In this document: one piece after another, positions 5,281 through 5,918 of the stretch
How positions within the stretch are numbered: the first letter of the stretch is position 1
Layout: each line of letters starts with the position of its first letter
Origin: Oscillospiraceae bacterium
Lineage (GTDB): Bacteria > Bacillota > Clostridia > Oscillospirales > Oscillospiraceae
Direction: 5' to 3'
Length of the DNA: 5,918 nt
Assembly (NCBI GenBank): GCA_031266955.1
Contig: JAISAA010000309.1
Span: 1-5,918 of the forward strand
Notes under the pieces: generated by a model
What the model was told of the DNA's origin: nothing
The model's database searches: none
What the model saw: only the letters and a program-made list of their open reading frames with translations
Made by a program: the position numbers and the translations under genes

Positions 5281-5597
5281 TTTATCTTGAACCTGTTCCC
5301 GGTGTTCGCGTACACGGCGGCGAATATCACAAGCCCAAGCACCGCCGGTATATACACAAACGGATACCAGCCTAACCCGAAGCCCATTGGCAGCGTAAGA
5401 ACGCCGACGCCAAGCAATATTTTTCCCATAAACCTGCACAGTCCCGCTTGGTCGTACCGCCGCTTTTCGCGCTCCGGCAACATATTGAAGCCGGCGATAA
5501 GCCAAGCGCCGCGACCGCGGAGCAGGATAATTGCCATTGAGATGATCGCGGCTCCGAGGACTCCGCTGATGATTAGGGCCGGTAGAGATACGCGCAT
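5277..5597 (-). CDS. DUF3784 small membrane protein
   Basis: A 106-residue protein with three hydrophobic segments, near residues 4-26, 57-77 and 79-97. Between the first two is RGRGAWLIAGFNMLPEREK (27-45) followed by RYDQAGLCRFMGK, the pattern of DUF3784 proteins of Bacillota, in which a 'G.G..LIAGYN.M...EK..YD...LC' loop joins membrane helices. The biochemical role of the family is unknown. The ATG at 5597 is chosen because GGGAGGA (5604-5610) lies 6 nt upstream. An in-frame GTG at 5648 lies inside the methyltransferase gene and is rejected. Its TGA overlaps the metallopeptidase ATG by 4 nt, and the methyltransferase stop lies 20 nt upstream, so all three are probably co-transcribed. Confidence 0.88.
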   Translation of the reverse strand: MRVSLPALIISGVLGAAIISMAIILLRGRGAWLIAGFNMLPEREKRRYDQAGLCRFMGKILLGVGVLTLPMGFGLGWYPFVYIPAVLGLVIFAAVYANTGNRFKIK

Positions 5598-5617
5598 AAT
5601 CCGTCCTCCCTTAGCAG

Positions 5618-5918
5618 CTACAGCTTTTTCGCGCTCATTCCCTGCCACGAGGGCAGCGCCGAATAGGGGTACACCGTCCAGTCGTATTTCGATTTATCTA
5701 CCCACGAATACGCCGACAAATCGTCCTCATACGACTGCATATCGCGGTAGTCGCACAGCGTGAAGCCGGCGCCGAGCAGCGCTTGCAGGAAATCCTGCGC
5801 TCTCCAGTGGTAAGTCGGCGGGTCTCCGAACGGGCCCGTCGCGGTGTACGGCTTTATAAACCGGACGACCTGTTCCTCCTCATATGTATTCTCGTTAAAA
5901 GGCCGGTAGAACGGGTGT
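5618..5918 (-). CDS. SAM-dependent methyltransferase, C-terminal part (runs off right edge)
   Basis: The last 99 codons of a gene that begins beyond the right edge. The fragment opens HPFYRPFNENTYEEE, continues with FGDPPTYHWRAQDFLQALL (30-48), and ends YDWTVYPYSALPSWQGMSAK, then TAG at 5618-5620. The 'GDPPTYHWRAQDF(I/L)NAL' box followed by 'W..YPYSALP.W' is what I associate with the C-terminal lid of class I methyltransferases common in Bacillota. The SAM-binding glycine motif would be upstream and is not in view, so the assignment rests on the C-terminal part only. The methyl acceptor is unknown. It is the first visible gene of the leftward operon. Confidence 0.7.
   Translation of the reverse strand, partial: HPFYRPFNENTYEEEQVVRFIKPYTATGPFGDPPTYHWRAQDFLQALLGAGFTLCDYRDMQSYEDDLSAYSWVDKSKYDWTVYPYSALPSWQGMSAKKL

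Noticed and set aside
5281..5505. In-frame 75-codon extension of the metallopeptidase
   Set aside because: It lies wholly within the DUF3784 gene, and the family N-terminus begins at the ATG at 5280, which forms a typical ATGA overlap.
5598..5648. GTG start for the DUF3784 protein, adding 17 residues
   Set aside because: It lies in the end of the methyltransferase gene, while GGGAGGA is correctly placed for the ATG at 5597.

Overview
The window looks like a stretch of a Bacillota (Firmicutes) chromosome, most likely from a GC-rich clostridial lineage. The reasons are the strong AGGAGG-type ribosome binding sites, classic TTGACA/TATAAT promoters, a UUG start, a DUF3784 membrane protein, and a TetR-ABC-permease cassette of a kind common in that phylum. 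No rRNA, tRNA, CRISPR array or insertion sequence is visible. The species cannot be named from the sequence.

Layout, left to right. (1) 1-319, minus strand: the first 106 codons of an unrecognised protein that runs off the left edge, with its own promoter at 355-383. (2) 495-1373, plus strand: a compact three-gene operon. It holds a PIN-domain RNase-like protein of the VapC superfamily, a 75-residue partner that overlaps it by 20 nt, and a 71-residue orphan whose start codon overlaps the partner's stop codon. An extended -10 promoter at 442-470 drives it. A perfect 13-bp hairpin (1140-1174) sits on the junction between genes two and three. This block is visibly less GC-rich than the rest. (3) 1408-1558: a hairpin that may be a terminator, an AT-rich upstream element, a near-ideal promoter, and a 25-bp perfect palindrome lying between the -35 and -10 hexamers and over the -10. 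(4) 1559-4530, plus strand: an overlapping operon of TetR-family repressor, ABC ATPase and a 528-residue permease with 12 likely membrane segments. The palindrome is the obvious autoregulatory operator. (5) 4606-5918, minus strand: a convergent leftward operon of methyltransferase (C-terminal end only), DUF3784 membrane protein, and a YgjP/SprT-like zinc metallopeptidase joined to it by a 4-nt ATGA overlap.

How the genes probably work together. The TetR protein most likely represses its own operon through the palindrome and lets the exporter be made when a ligand, probably a toxic amphiphile or antibiotic-like molecule, is bound. The PIN pair is best read as a toxin-antitoxin-like module with the toxin gene first, the reverse of the usual order. 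The third small gene and the hairpin over its start are the least explained part of the window and the best candidate for something undescribed.
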